From NCBI GenBank assembly GCA_963920575.1, contig OY986972.1, forward strand, positions 16,038,502 to 16,102,501: 64,000 bases of DNA, read 5' to 3'. A program made the position numbers and the translations under genes. Shown here piece by piece: positions 10,275 through 20,470 of the stretch; positions within the stretch are counted from its first letter, which is position 1; every line of letters begins with the position of its first letter. This stretch comes from Narthecium ossifragum. Lineage: Eukaryota > Streptophyta > Magnoliopsida > Dioscoreales > Nartheciaceae. Under the pieces are notes generated by a model. It was given only the letters and a program-made list of their open reading frames with translations, ran no database searches and was not told where the DNA came from.

Positions 10275-12536
10275 ATGCGCAGCTATGTAGATGGGCATGT
10301 TGTAGACACATATGATCTGTACGATGATATATATTTCGCCCAACACTGGTTACATGACAGTGAGTGTGAGGAGCCGCATGATGTGTTAACGAGCGATGAG
10401 AAAGATGAGTACATTCTGAACTCCGAAACACCGAAAGTTCGAGCAATCTACTTTTTGAATGCCCCGGAACCATATGTTGGGGAGAGGTACCCCAACAAAT
10501 CAGAACTGAAGATGGCGCTAGCAAGATACGCCATAACACGTCGGTTTGAGTACAAATTGAAGAAGTACAACGGAGATAAGGTCCTTGCACATTGCATCTA
10601 TACGGGATGTTCTTGGAAGATCATAGGTAGAAGAGTTGCAAGAGTGCCTACTTTCCAGATAACCATATTCATCAAAAAAACACATGTGCAACAGACCCTC
10701 GATCAGGTACGATCACAAGCAACTGACATTCCCCTTTATCGCTGAGGAGATCAAGGAGCAAGTTGCTGCTAATGAAAAATATAGCGTCAAGATGATTGTC
10801 ACTGATATTGTCAAAACATATGGTGTGTGTTTGTCATACTGGAAGGCATATCGTACGAAGCATAAAGTGAAAATAAAGGTAAGGATATAATGTAGTACAA
10901 GCACAGAATCAGCTACATGTATATTTCAACACATATTGTTTTATACTCATCCATTATCACGAGTGACAAAAAATACAACAGCGGTTACACACAAATGTCT
11001 TGTATAGGTCAGTACACGTATAATTGCACGCACATTTTATAATACAAGAGCGGTGTATAAAATCTACAATACCGGTACACACACAAAGGGTTGTGTATAG
11101 GTAAGCACACGTATATTTACGTGCTTCATTATCCTTGTATTTATTTATACACGTACTTTATGCACGTGCATGAAAAATTGCTTATGTTACCATGTTTATC
11201 GTGTAAACAGATACACGACACATATGAAAACTCGTACAACATGCTCATACCTTATTTGCGGGAGTTGATGATGAGGGATCCTAGAACAGTAACGGCTCTC
11301 TTGGTGGATTCGTGCAATCATTTTCAGCGGGTTTTCTGGGCCTTTGGTGTGTGTATACATGCATTCAAAACTTATTTGAGGCCCGTCATTGGGATAGACG
11401 GAACATTCTTGACCGGAAGGTATTCAGGGACGATATTTATCGCCATCGAAATGGACGCCAATAATCACATCCTCCCTATAGCCTTCGGCGTGGGTGAAAA
11501 AGAGTCTGCAGATTCTTGGACATGGTTCCTCGTACGCCTCCGTGCATGCATCAGTCCATTCAAGCCTTTGACGATAATCTCTGATCACCACAAAGGCATG
11601 CTTAAGGCCGTTGAGGATGTTTTTCCAGAACCAAAACAAGGATATTGCATGGTCCATTTATCATGGAACCTGGTTAACGCAGCAAAGCATTCTGCTCCAT
11701 ATAACAAGTTTTGGGCTGCCGGACAAGCGTTTATAGAACCGCAATTAACACGGATAATAGATCTAATGAAGCAGATGCATCCGGAACAATACAACTACAT
11801 TCAAGAGATCGCCGTAGAAAAGTGGGCAACACACTGTTTCGTTGGAAGAAGATACAACTTGTTGTCAACTAATATGGTCGAGAGCTTCAACGGTGTATTG
11901 AAGGACGTAAAAACACTTTGAATCCAATTCCTCATAGAAACAACATGTCGGAAGATGGCAGAATACTTTTTGTTGCGAAAGAGGGAGGCAACAACCATTG
12001 AGAGCACTCTCACCCCATGGGCGGAGAACGAACTCCTACTTGCAAAGGAAAAAGGACGACATATGACCGTCGCGACATCGAGCATGACAGACTTCCAAAT
12101 CCAGTATGGTGAAGCATACTATGCAGTGAACTTAGAAAGACGTCAATGTTCTTGTAGGGAATGGGATGTGCTTGGAATACTATGCCCACATGGTTCTGCA
12201 GTGCTTATGTGGCAGCGGCTGTTCGAGTAAGAGTACTGTGAGGACTGGTTTACATCCTATAATTATAGAGCTTGCTACGATGATGTGGTCTACCCCACCG
12301 CGTCACAAGAGTTTTGGCCAAAGGGCGTTAGTGACGATCCCATCGTCTACCCACCCAACAACCAAATGAAGAAAGGTAAGAGGAGGAAGAGAAGGATGCC
12401 GTCACAGGGCGAGGCACAGTCGAGGCCAATGCGAAGATGCTCAAAGTGTAAAGTTCTTGGCAATAACAAAAGGACTTGTCGGGCACATGTTCCTTCGGTT
12501 AATGCACATCATACTACAACACCTATTTCGTCATGA
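10275..12536 (+). pseudogene. MURA-like (MULE) transposase, two stops and one frameshift
   Basis: The N-terminal MuDR-type DNA-binding region is at 10275-10700 (YPNKSELKMALARYA, CIYTGCSWKI). A one-base shift near 10706 moves to the frame of DHKQLTFPFIAEEIKEQV. An intron fits 10879-11210 (AAG|GTAAGG ... AAACAG|ATA). The catalytic part at 11211-11921 has IGIDGTFL, IISDHHKGML and STNMVESFNG, the likely D, D and E. After an in-frame TGA at 11919 comes a SWIM zinc finger (CSCREWDVLGILCPHG), then after a TAA at 12228 a C-terminal knuckle (CSKCKVLGNNKRTC). All three catalytic acids are still visible, so decay looks recent. The TGA could be a former CGA. Confidence 0.88.
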
Positions 12537-13098
12537 TGGCGATGTGTGTATACCATGTGTAGGGTTCCTGGTAAGAACAACAATGTTCGGCCTGACATGC
12601 ACCTATTTTTGAACCTTTTTATATTTTGTGTGGTATTTAAGCGTTCATAGAAAAATATACGTTGTTAAGTCCTTATTTACCTGTAATTTTGAAGGTATAG
12701 ACGTGGCATGAAGTGAAAGTTTTCACAGGTACAGATTTCATTTCAACGAGTATTCTACATGTACCTGGACAGTTTCCATTGGTACAAATTTCATTTCATT
12801 TCAATGATTATTCAACAAACGACAGGTATAAACAATTACCGGTACAAAAATACCAGTATATATTTATATGCCGGGTTAAATAATCGAGTAGAAAACTATA
12901 TGCAGGACGTGTATTTATAAGCAAGGGAATATATTTCATTGCAGCGAAACATGTAAAACTAATATACATGTAATAAAAGCGAGTATTTCCGGTATAAATC
13001 ATGACATGGGCCACATGGCTTGTTTTCATTGGTCCATGCAAGGTTAAAAAAAACAGAAAATAACAAGCATCCGGTCAACGTGAGAGGAGAGGTTGTCG
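12537..13098. other. Non-coding AT-rich MULE interior
   Basis: No coding sequence is supported. Short motifs such as ACCGGTACAAA, CAGGTATAAA and TTTCATTTCA recur at 12780-12870, resembling the intron sequence of the neighbouring Ulp1 gene. Confidence 0.5.
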
Positions 13099-13102
13099 GT
13101 GC

Positions 13103-13300
13103 TTACACCATTCTCATCTCCTTCTCCCCTTCACCTGCTTCACCTGCTTCCTTTTCTCCTTTCAAGCTTGTAGGCTTTATAGGTAGGCACAATGGCGGTT
13201 GTGGGGTAGGCGCTGGCAGATCAGGCTGAGGGGTAGGCGGCACTGGCAGATCTGGTTGTGGGGTAGGCGGCACTGGCATATCTCTCCCCACTTGTCTGCC
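13103..13300 (-). pseudogene. Possible last exon of the Ulp1-like gene: proline-rich repeat tail
   Basis: On the minus strand a CATGCACAG acceptor at about 13331 opens a frame encoding a tandem PVPPTPQPDL-type repeat (about three units, DNA period near 30 bp at 13198-13275), followed by a short acidic/lysine tail. It lies on the same strand as the Ulp1 gene but on the far side of the solo LTR. The Ulp1 gene has a candidate donor (ACAG|GTGAGG) near 15790. The join is my inference; the segment could also be unrelated low-complexity sequence. Confidence 0.35.
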
Positions 13301-14619
13301 TTGGAGTACTAAAATTAACGCAATCTGTGCATGGAATGCCGCCGTGTTAAAATAAATACTGAAGTATATACATTGTGTAAAAAAATTAAACTGGTTAATG
13401 TCGCGCCCCGACCCGCAGAGCGCAACCGGGCCGGGGACGCGAGGGGGAAAGCCTACGACTACAGCCTCAACTGGCGGAAACAGTTGAGACTATGGCCAGC
13501 TGGCGGAAACAGCTGCCAACAGGCACAAGCGGAAGCAAGCTACTACAACATCTATTAACAACTATTACAAAACAGTAATAATAGCGTTAAACAGAGTTTA
13601 GTACAACAAGCTACAATGGATCAACAGTCCCCAAAAAGAAACTACAACACCCACCGGGGTCTCCGCGAAGGCGCAAACAAAACCATCCTGACCCTCAGAC
13701 ATGGTCAGGTGCCGGCGCGCTACCACGGGACGGGCGACGGGGAAGCACCGGAGGAGAACGAGGACCCGCACCTGCAAACACCACAGTCCAGGTAGGAATG
13801 AGCAACAGCTCAGCAGGGTCCTACTCTACCACTCTCGCTAAGAAGGTAAACCCAACGAACCAACTCTGAGGCCAAGTACCGAGGCTTGCCAAGGAGCCCA
13901 TAAATCCCGTCACTAACCCGAAGCATTCCTGTCCCAAGTATGCCCCTCCGACGACCACTGCTCATGGGTGGGCAACTCCGACAATCCCTGACCCAGGGTG
14001 GACATGACGCTACTGGTAGGACACCCTTCCCCAAGCGGGATCTCCACACTTGGCGGAACGACCGAGGTTAAGACTACCACCTCTCAGTACTCCAAGCCAC
14101 AGGGCCAACAGGACCCCTAACTCTTGACCCAAGACTAAGCCTAGCCAGGGAGTCCATCGATCCCATCGATGTCTTTCCCCCCCCCCAGGGTTCCTGTCCA
14201 ACCTACGTCCCTCCGATAGCCACTGCTCAAGGACTGGGCTACCTCCGACGGTCCTTGACACAGGGTGGGCCGGACGATACTTGTAGGATACCCTTACCGG
14301 GGTAACGGCGTTGACCACTTAGTCATTGATCACCGGAGTCCACGGGTCAACCCCACCCAGTCTAACCTAGCATGTCTAATGCTCAGGAAGCAAGGCAGGA
14401 TAAGAATAAGTAAAGCAATAACAAACAGCATACCAAGGGCACACCTTCGGCCCATTTATACTACTCACCCCGAGAGACATCACCCTCTCGGTTCAACCAC
14501 AAAGCTATAACATTCAAGCATGATTCATTACAGGATCAACCCCGAGGGTAAAAACCGTAAAAACCACATACATGCGAAGCCCCGCGGGCAAAACTCTTGA
14601 AAACCCTCTCTGCTGCTGA

Positions 14620-14857
14620 AGGATCGATCCTCACCAAGGGAAGGATCGATCATCCAAGCAACAGTGAGCTTCCCTCGCTGACGAGCCAAAGAAGATCGAT
14701 CACTCCTCCCAGGAGGATCGATCCCTCTCGGGACGAAGGGTAACCATGCTTACCCAGGCCCCATGATCGATCTCCTCTCATAAGAAGATCGATCATGTGC
14801 TGGGCGCAGCAAGCCCACACCAGAGGACCGATCCTTCCTCCCAGAAGGATCGATCAC
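14620..14857 (-). repeat. GATCGATC array, cluster 2 of solo LTR B2 (four pairs)
   Basis: Pairs start at 14622/14644, 14694/14716, 14765/14787 and 14826/14848. All four are exactly 22 bp apart, with 50, 49 and 39 bp between pairs. Only 14826 has decayed (GACCGATC). Spacers are often self-complementary: CTTC...GAAG in the fourth pair, and CTCCT CCC AGGAG in the second. Confidence 0.93.
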
Positions 14858-15412
14858 CCAAAGATGGGTTCCGGCATGCTTCCGGCCGGAGAACCGCCGG
14901 AAAACACAACCAAACCTCACCAAACCTGGTGGGTTGGTCGATCTGAGTACCACGAGGCTACTCAAGGCCTCAAAACCGGGGAAGACCAACTCCTCAAGGA
15001 GATTAAAGCAAAACCAAACCCGGATTCAAAACCCTCAAACAGCCGGAGTTTTAGAAGAAGAACCCTACCTCCTCAGAGCAGCTTCGATCCACGAAGCCCA
15101 GCCAGGGATCTTCCTCGCCTCGCCACGAACCCAACGAGCCTTCAAGCTCCAGGAGAGGTGGCCGGAGGAGGAAGAACGGAGGAGAGAAAGGGGCGGTCGG
15201 AACAGGGGAAGAAGCAGAGCATTCGCGGGAAAGAAGAAGAAGAGGGGAAGAAAGGAGGGGGAGGGGAAGGGGGTAAGGCCGGGGAAAGCCGGAGAAACCG
15301 CGGGAAAGGCAAAGGAGGGGAGCAAAAGTCTCCCCTCCCCTGACAGGGGAAGCGACGGCCACCGCGGTGGCCGTCCTTCGAAAGCCACCGACAAAGACTT
15401 CCAGGCACAGGC

Positions 15413-15488
15413 AGGATCGATCATCCTTGCATGCGGGATCGATCTTGCTAGCCACAGGATCGATCTCCACCCCTAGGTGATCGATCTT
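15413..15488 (-). repeat. GATCGATC array, cluster 1 of solo LTR B2
   Basis: Four perfect sites begin at 15415, 15437, 15458 and 15479, with spacings of 22, 21 and 21 bp. They lie 210-285 bp from the LTR start, the same place as the first cluster in LTR B1. Confidence 0.92.
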
Positions 15489-15778
15489 CTGAGCCCTGAA
15501 AGACAAACTTGGGCTGGGACACAGGCCCAAGTCCAGAACCCCCAACCTCGGGTCCACCTAACCTTTCTAACAACCACAAGCACCAAACAAGGTCTGTGTG
15601 TGCACACCCCGTGTAAAACGACCGCCAAGGCGCAATTTCCCAAATTGCCCTTGGGTCAAAAACAAGCCAAAGGAAAAAGAGGGGCAGGTCCTCACAGTTA
15701 AAGTCCAAGTTTTATGCACGTGAACAAAAAAACACAAGCGTATAAAGTACGTGTATGAAAAATAAAAGGGATGGTGGC

Positions 15779-18700
15779 CTAGTTGTCCTCACCTGTCCTC
15801 ACCTGTCCTCGCATGGCCGACATGTCCCGCTGGGTGAAGTTCAACTTGTACCAAGGGAGGCCTTGTTGTATGCACTCTTCATATTTCAATAGAAACGCGA
15901 CACAATCCAGTCTACCAATAACAAGATACACGTAATTAGCAGATGAGAGAAGAAGCATGAAAGTGTGCTTTAAGTTTGAGTGTCCTTACGATCCACGCTG
16001 GATGGGTATATCACGTACCCGCTCTAACTCCCAGCCCCCTTTTTGCATGCATGCATCATATAAGTCGGCCAACCACGTATCCAACGCCTTTTTGACCCAC
16101 TCTGACATTTCGACTGCAGCGCGGTCGTACTCTAGAGTCGAGGATCATGTGTAATGCCTGGAAAGACTCCCATGAAGATCAACGACGAGCAGGTGCCAGT
16201 GGTCACTTGTGTGCGGCGGAATGAACCACACGTCCATGCTCGGGAGTGTGGAAAACGTTCCGGTTGCATGTAAGATCGAGTCTCGAAGGCTATTGCGGCG
16301 ATACACGACGGACGGCTGACATGTCAATAGTCAAATTGTCAATGGTTCATGCATAAAATGACAACTTAACTCCCTACTTGAATGAAGAACTCACGTGGAG
16401 ACGGGTAGATGAAAAAAAAGAACAGCGGCTGTCATTTGATTTCAGATAACGCCTCGATAAGACGTTCTGCATCGCGTCGATGATGTCTCCCTCGATGAGG
16501 TCATCATTTAGTATGTCCATTATTTGACCCCGCGTGCAGTATCCCGTATTGTGCTTGAAGACAGGGGCACTGAAAAGATACACGGAAAGCAATAGAACAA
16601 AAATCTCGAGGTAATACATGTGTACAGTTTTATAACGAGTATTAAAACTTAACATGATGATAGATACAAGTATAAACTACAAATGTACCTGTACACAAAA
16701 CACATGCACATGCCAAAGCTATAGTTACTGGTAGAAACTACATATACGTGTATAAAAAAATACCCGATATTAAGATCACGCAGATAATGGTCTCAAGCAC
16801 ATGTGTAAAATAATACCCGGTATTAAGATCTTGTAAGGAAAAAAAACACAAGGTACCAAAAGGAAGATAAAACTTACTCATCATCCATATTGTCAAGATA
16901 TGTTAACACCCGCTTCTCATCGTCAACGAGTGTCTCCAAGATCTCCTTCGATTCACGCAAGTAACTTTTCTTGTTGACCTTGACAATGGCTATGTGACAA
17001 GCGTGTGCCATGGAGTCGGTCTTATTGGGAGTATCCTTCTCAATGATCTCCACAATATTTGCAATTTCACGTGGCTTGGAGCGCATATCCCTCACCACAT
17101 TCCAGCTATCCAGCTCTTAGATCGCTTCGGACACCTCATCGGCAGTCGCCTCCGGAGAACAAGTATCAGCAGCTTCCCCCAATTCCACCCCCTTGTCCTT
17201 GTCGATACTTGAGGCCCCGACAGCCATCTCCACGGCCACATCATCCAGCCCGATCGCTTCAGTAGGCATTTCAGTTGCCCCCTTTCTTCCGCGGTCATCG
17301 CCTAAACATCGCTGACCGTGCTCATAATCGTCTAGGTCGCCATCTGGTCATCGTCATTCAAAGTATGACCTGGTCGCTCTGAACTCTCTTCTTCAGGATG
17401 GCAATTTCCTTCTCAGCAGCTGTGAGCTGAGTCTTCGTCCCAGCCAACTCAACCATCGCTTTATTGAAATGGATATTCAAGCGCCGTAATTCCTAGGTTT
17501 TTTCCAAGTCCAGTTTTGTTAGTTTCCGCAGCTCAGTTTGTATCTGCATAGAGAAAATAAGCGCATATATCTAATAACCATCTATGAAAAACATGCATCA
17601 AATAAAAAAACTGGCAATGTATGTGAGTTTTCCAAAATATATGTAATCAAAGCCGAGTACAAATACATACACGTATAAAAAGACTAGTAAATATTTGAAC
17701 TCCCAATAGAAACTGTTGAAATCTCGTACGTGTAGAAAATACAAGTATAGCAAAATACAGGTATAAACATACCAGTATATAATTGAACGCGCAGGAAGGA
17801 TATTCTCATCAAGTACATACATTATACGCGTACATAAACACATGTCCAAAATGATATATGTGTAATAAAAGTGAGTATTTCTGAAGGATGGGCAGCAAAA
17901 ACACGAGTGTAAAAAATACAAGTTCCCACTTTGTCTGTGTGGACGGCTGCGACTGGGGATCTTGAATCCCGAACGACGGCGGCTCTTGGATGACATCGTC
18001 AGCAGATGACTGGCGCGGAGGTGACTCGGTGATAAATCTCACGCGCTTTTTGCCCATGATGGGCTGATTTGGAGATTCAGACTGGCACGGAGATGACTCG
18101 GTCGTGAATATCAAGCTTTTTTGGCCCACGATGGGCTCAGTTGGCACATCATCTTGCAACAATTGAACATCAACCCGAGTTGGGCTCGACCGCACATTGC
18201 CCAGGTACAACTCGACTTCTCTATCATCGTAAACAAGTTGTAGCATAAAGAAACTAATTAGAAAGGACCAGTAATCGGGTCGATAAAAAGAAACCATTTA
18301 GAAAGGTACAACTCACCTCTGTAGGGGCATTTATCAACAGATCGTTGTGGATGTTTCCCCGCCTTATCAGCTTCACTTCGCCCCATCGTAAGATGCGAGG
18401 GATCAAGCTAGCATCCCGGGGGGTCCTGCAACCAGTCAGCTCGTAGTACCAAATGAGTAGGACGGTCGTGCAGTTGCTGACGTAGGTCACGACTCTAAGG
18501 GAAGTGGTGGGCTTGGCCGCCCTCCATCGGTGAATTGACCAGGCAACTTCTTGCTTGAGATGTTGGTGGATAATTCCCGCCCAATTCATCGTACAAATGG
18601 AGCTCATGTCGTCAAGGACACCAACCAACTCCGGGGGGCGTGTAGTTGGCAAGGGGGAAGAGGACCACGACGAAGATGTACAGGATGAAAAAGCAGCAGA

Positions 18701-19050
18701 AGTCATTCACAGACTTGTCGTCCATCTTTTCCATCAGTGCCTTGAATATTTAGTCGAAGTTCCTCGATGGCAGGTCGACGCCGTTCGTCCTTCCTTCTGC
18801 GTGTCGGCCATAGTAGAGGTTTTCCATCAAAGTTTTGCGTGCCTTCTTCGGCCACGACATGACCCCCTGTTATCTTTGTCCCTTGGCAGACCGAGGATAA
18901 CTGCAACGTCTGCAGGCCTAAGCTCTGCTATGTTTCACCCAAGGGAAAATCGCAGCACCCCCTTGTGATTGCGCATCATGTAGTCTAATAACACATTGTC
19001 CTGCTTGATGTCCGGCAGGTCAAGGAAGTGGTTGAATGGTGTCTGGCGGA
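15779..19050 (-). pseudogene. Ulp1-like (C48) cysteine protease gene of the MULE
   Basis: This is a multi-exon gene read from fragments. The N-terminal part (19050-18800) reads PFNHFLDLPDIKQDNVLLD and LRPADVAVILGLP, typical of Ulp1-MULE proteins. Downstream pieces include IWYYELTG (about 18450), a Ser/Pro/Gln-rich stretch (18290-17940) and an exon at 17098-16875 ending at a GTAAGT donor. The C48 region starts with YCTRGQIMDILNDDLIEGDI (about 16540), then gives DHWHLLVVDL with the catalytic His (about 16200) and, after a donor near 15987, DCVAFLLKYEE with the likely catalytic Cys (about 15895). The Asp motif LDS is out of frame and a TGA follows SRHYT, so the protease is broken. Related genes probably act as SUMO/Ulp1-type proteases, but the role in transposition is unknown. 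Confidence 0.7.
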
Positions 19051-19198
19051 TGTATATATGAATTGAATTTCTGTTTCACCTCTGGAATATAAATTGTTTA
19101 AATTATCTGTCTTTTCCGCTTTGTATCGCGCCAATTGAAGATGAATAGTGATAAGAACCCTCATTTCTCGTCCTGGATGGGTTTTCTGGGTCGGGGTC

Positions 19199-20218
19199 TG
19201 ACACCCATAGTAGTCATCTAACAACTAACACAAAACAGGGGAGGACTTGATCAAGAGGAATCAACCATTGTAGCAAAGGAGAAGAGATAGTGTCCTGAAT
19301 ACCCTAAGCTAGCATGCATCTCATTGGAATCGCAAGGAGGAGGATATCATGCATTAAGGTCGCCGGAAGCCATGAAATCCACGAAGCACTCGACAAAACC
19401 AAAGCCACAAGCATCCAAAGAATCTAAGTTATCAGCCTACCCTATTCTAGTCTAGTAGAGCCTAATCAAGAGATGAGATCAGAAACCCTACCTCTGGATC
19501 ACGCGAAACCTCCTTCTCCGGTCGTAAACGCCGTCGCCGTCGCTCCCCTCTAATCACGGCCGTCATATCTCTCTGGCGTCGTCGCCAAGCTCCGTCTTCA
19601 CAGTCGACGGGAGGAACCTAACCGTCACTCTCTCCTCTAACCGCGGTTGCCGTAGCTAGGATCTCCGCCCATCGTCGCTTCGCCCAGTCACCAGGCTCGT
19701 CATCGCTGAAGAAGGAGGCCCAGCCGCCGTCGTCGAGCTCCTCTCCAGTCGCCTCTCCAACCGCGGTCGTTGTCGTCGCCAAGCTCCTCTCTGGCCGCGG
19801 AACTCTCTCCCTCTCGATCGGGTTGCCGGTGAGTCCCTCTCCTCTCTCTCTCAAAGCAGATCGCGGCGGATGCTCTCACGAGAGAGAAGGGTTTAAGGGA
19901 GGGTTTTATATGATTAGCTTAAGTTAAATCCTGGCCATCCGATCAGCCTAAGCTAATCTCAACTACCCAAGTCCAGATCTTTACGATCTGACCCAGATCC
20001 TCCGATCTAGGGTACTCCTAATGGTCTAATTAAGCACATACATCATCACAAGGCCATGTATGCGGAACGCGTGTGTGAAACCAACTCCGCCAATGGTAAT
20101 TTATCAAATTACCCCTGAAGTCATAACGATCAAAGGAGATCACGAAGCAAGGTCAACCGAGCCAAACCGGACCCTCGGCCGACACGGTCGGACCATGTTG
20201 GAGGTACGGGTCCTCACA
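19199..20218 (-). mobile_element. LTR-like segment (minus), TGTGAGGACC start, incomplete
   Basis: The minus strand begins TGTGAGGACCCGTACC at 20218, the same head as family B, but the body differs. A TATA-like ATATAAAACCC lies near 19900. Just upstream of it, 19980-20015 holds four or five GATC sites within about 40 bp. The left edge is uncertain: TGACACCC at 19199 is one candidate, but no matching target duplication is seen. The adjoining CTGGGTCGGGGTCTGACA at 19186-19203 also resembles a family-B LTR end in the opposite orientation. It could be two partial LTRs. Confidence 0.45.
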
Positions 20219-20470
20219 GTATTAGAATGGTAATTCATGGAACTATAGGGTATCAAAGTGTAATTTGGCCAATCACGTGCGTGTCATGTGACCGGTTTTC
20301 CGTGACTCATCCTAATGGTGTTTGATGACCCGGACTAAATTGTCATGTCGTGAAACTATAGGGTAGTTTTATGTGATTTTGAAAGATGAAGGTATTATAA
20401 TGCTAATCTATGAAACTACAAGGTATCAAAGTGTAATTTGATCTATTTAAAAAAAAAAGAGAAAATGTGA
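20219..20470. repeat. Degenerate direct repeats of unknown origin
   Basis: A phrase containing GGTATCAAAGTGTAATTTG occurs at about 20247 and again near 20419, with related ACTATAGGGTA pieces between. No coding sequence and no clear ends; probably an old transposon remnant. From 20470 to 20760 I see only AT-rich sequence. Confidence 0.4.

Larger units (their letters stand above)
13399..15696 (-). mobile_element. Solo LTR, family B copy 2 (2298 bp)
   Basis: On the plus strand it runs from TGTCGCGCCCC to GGTCCTCACA and is flanked by the perfect target duplication GTTAA at 13394-13398 and 15697-15701. It is the reverse orientation of the 2202-4708 LTR and shares the GC-rich stretch with the CCGTCGCT/CCCCTGTCAG-like block. 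No internal region is present. It splits the 3' part of the MULE. It carries two GATCGATC clusters. Confidence 0.93.
10217..19198. mobile_element. Mutator-like element carrying a transposase and an Ulp1-like gene (ends not found)
   Basis: A MURA-like transposase on plus (10275-12536) and an Ulp1-protease gene on minus (about 19050-15779) converge tail to tail. MULEs with an Ulp1-type second gene are a known plant group (Kaonashi/KI-MULE type). The solo LTR at 13399-15696 lies between the two genes. Terminal inverted repeats are not recognisable: LTR-type sequence abuts both sides, so the ends were probably lost or displaced. Introns and spacers are rich in short runs like GTATAAA and CCGGTA. 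Confidence 0.7.

Noticed and set aside
14620..14857. Regular short repeats with spacers, superficially like a CRISPR array
   Set aside because: The repeats are 8-10 bp palindromes in a plant LTR, spacers are about 14 and 40-50 bp and related to each other, and the genome is eukaryotic.
19618..19854. Arg/Glu-rich minus-strand frame of 78 codons
   Set aside because: Lies in the leader part of an LTR-like segment after its TATA-like box; no family match.
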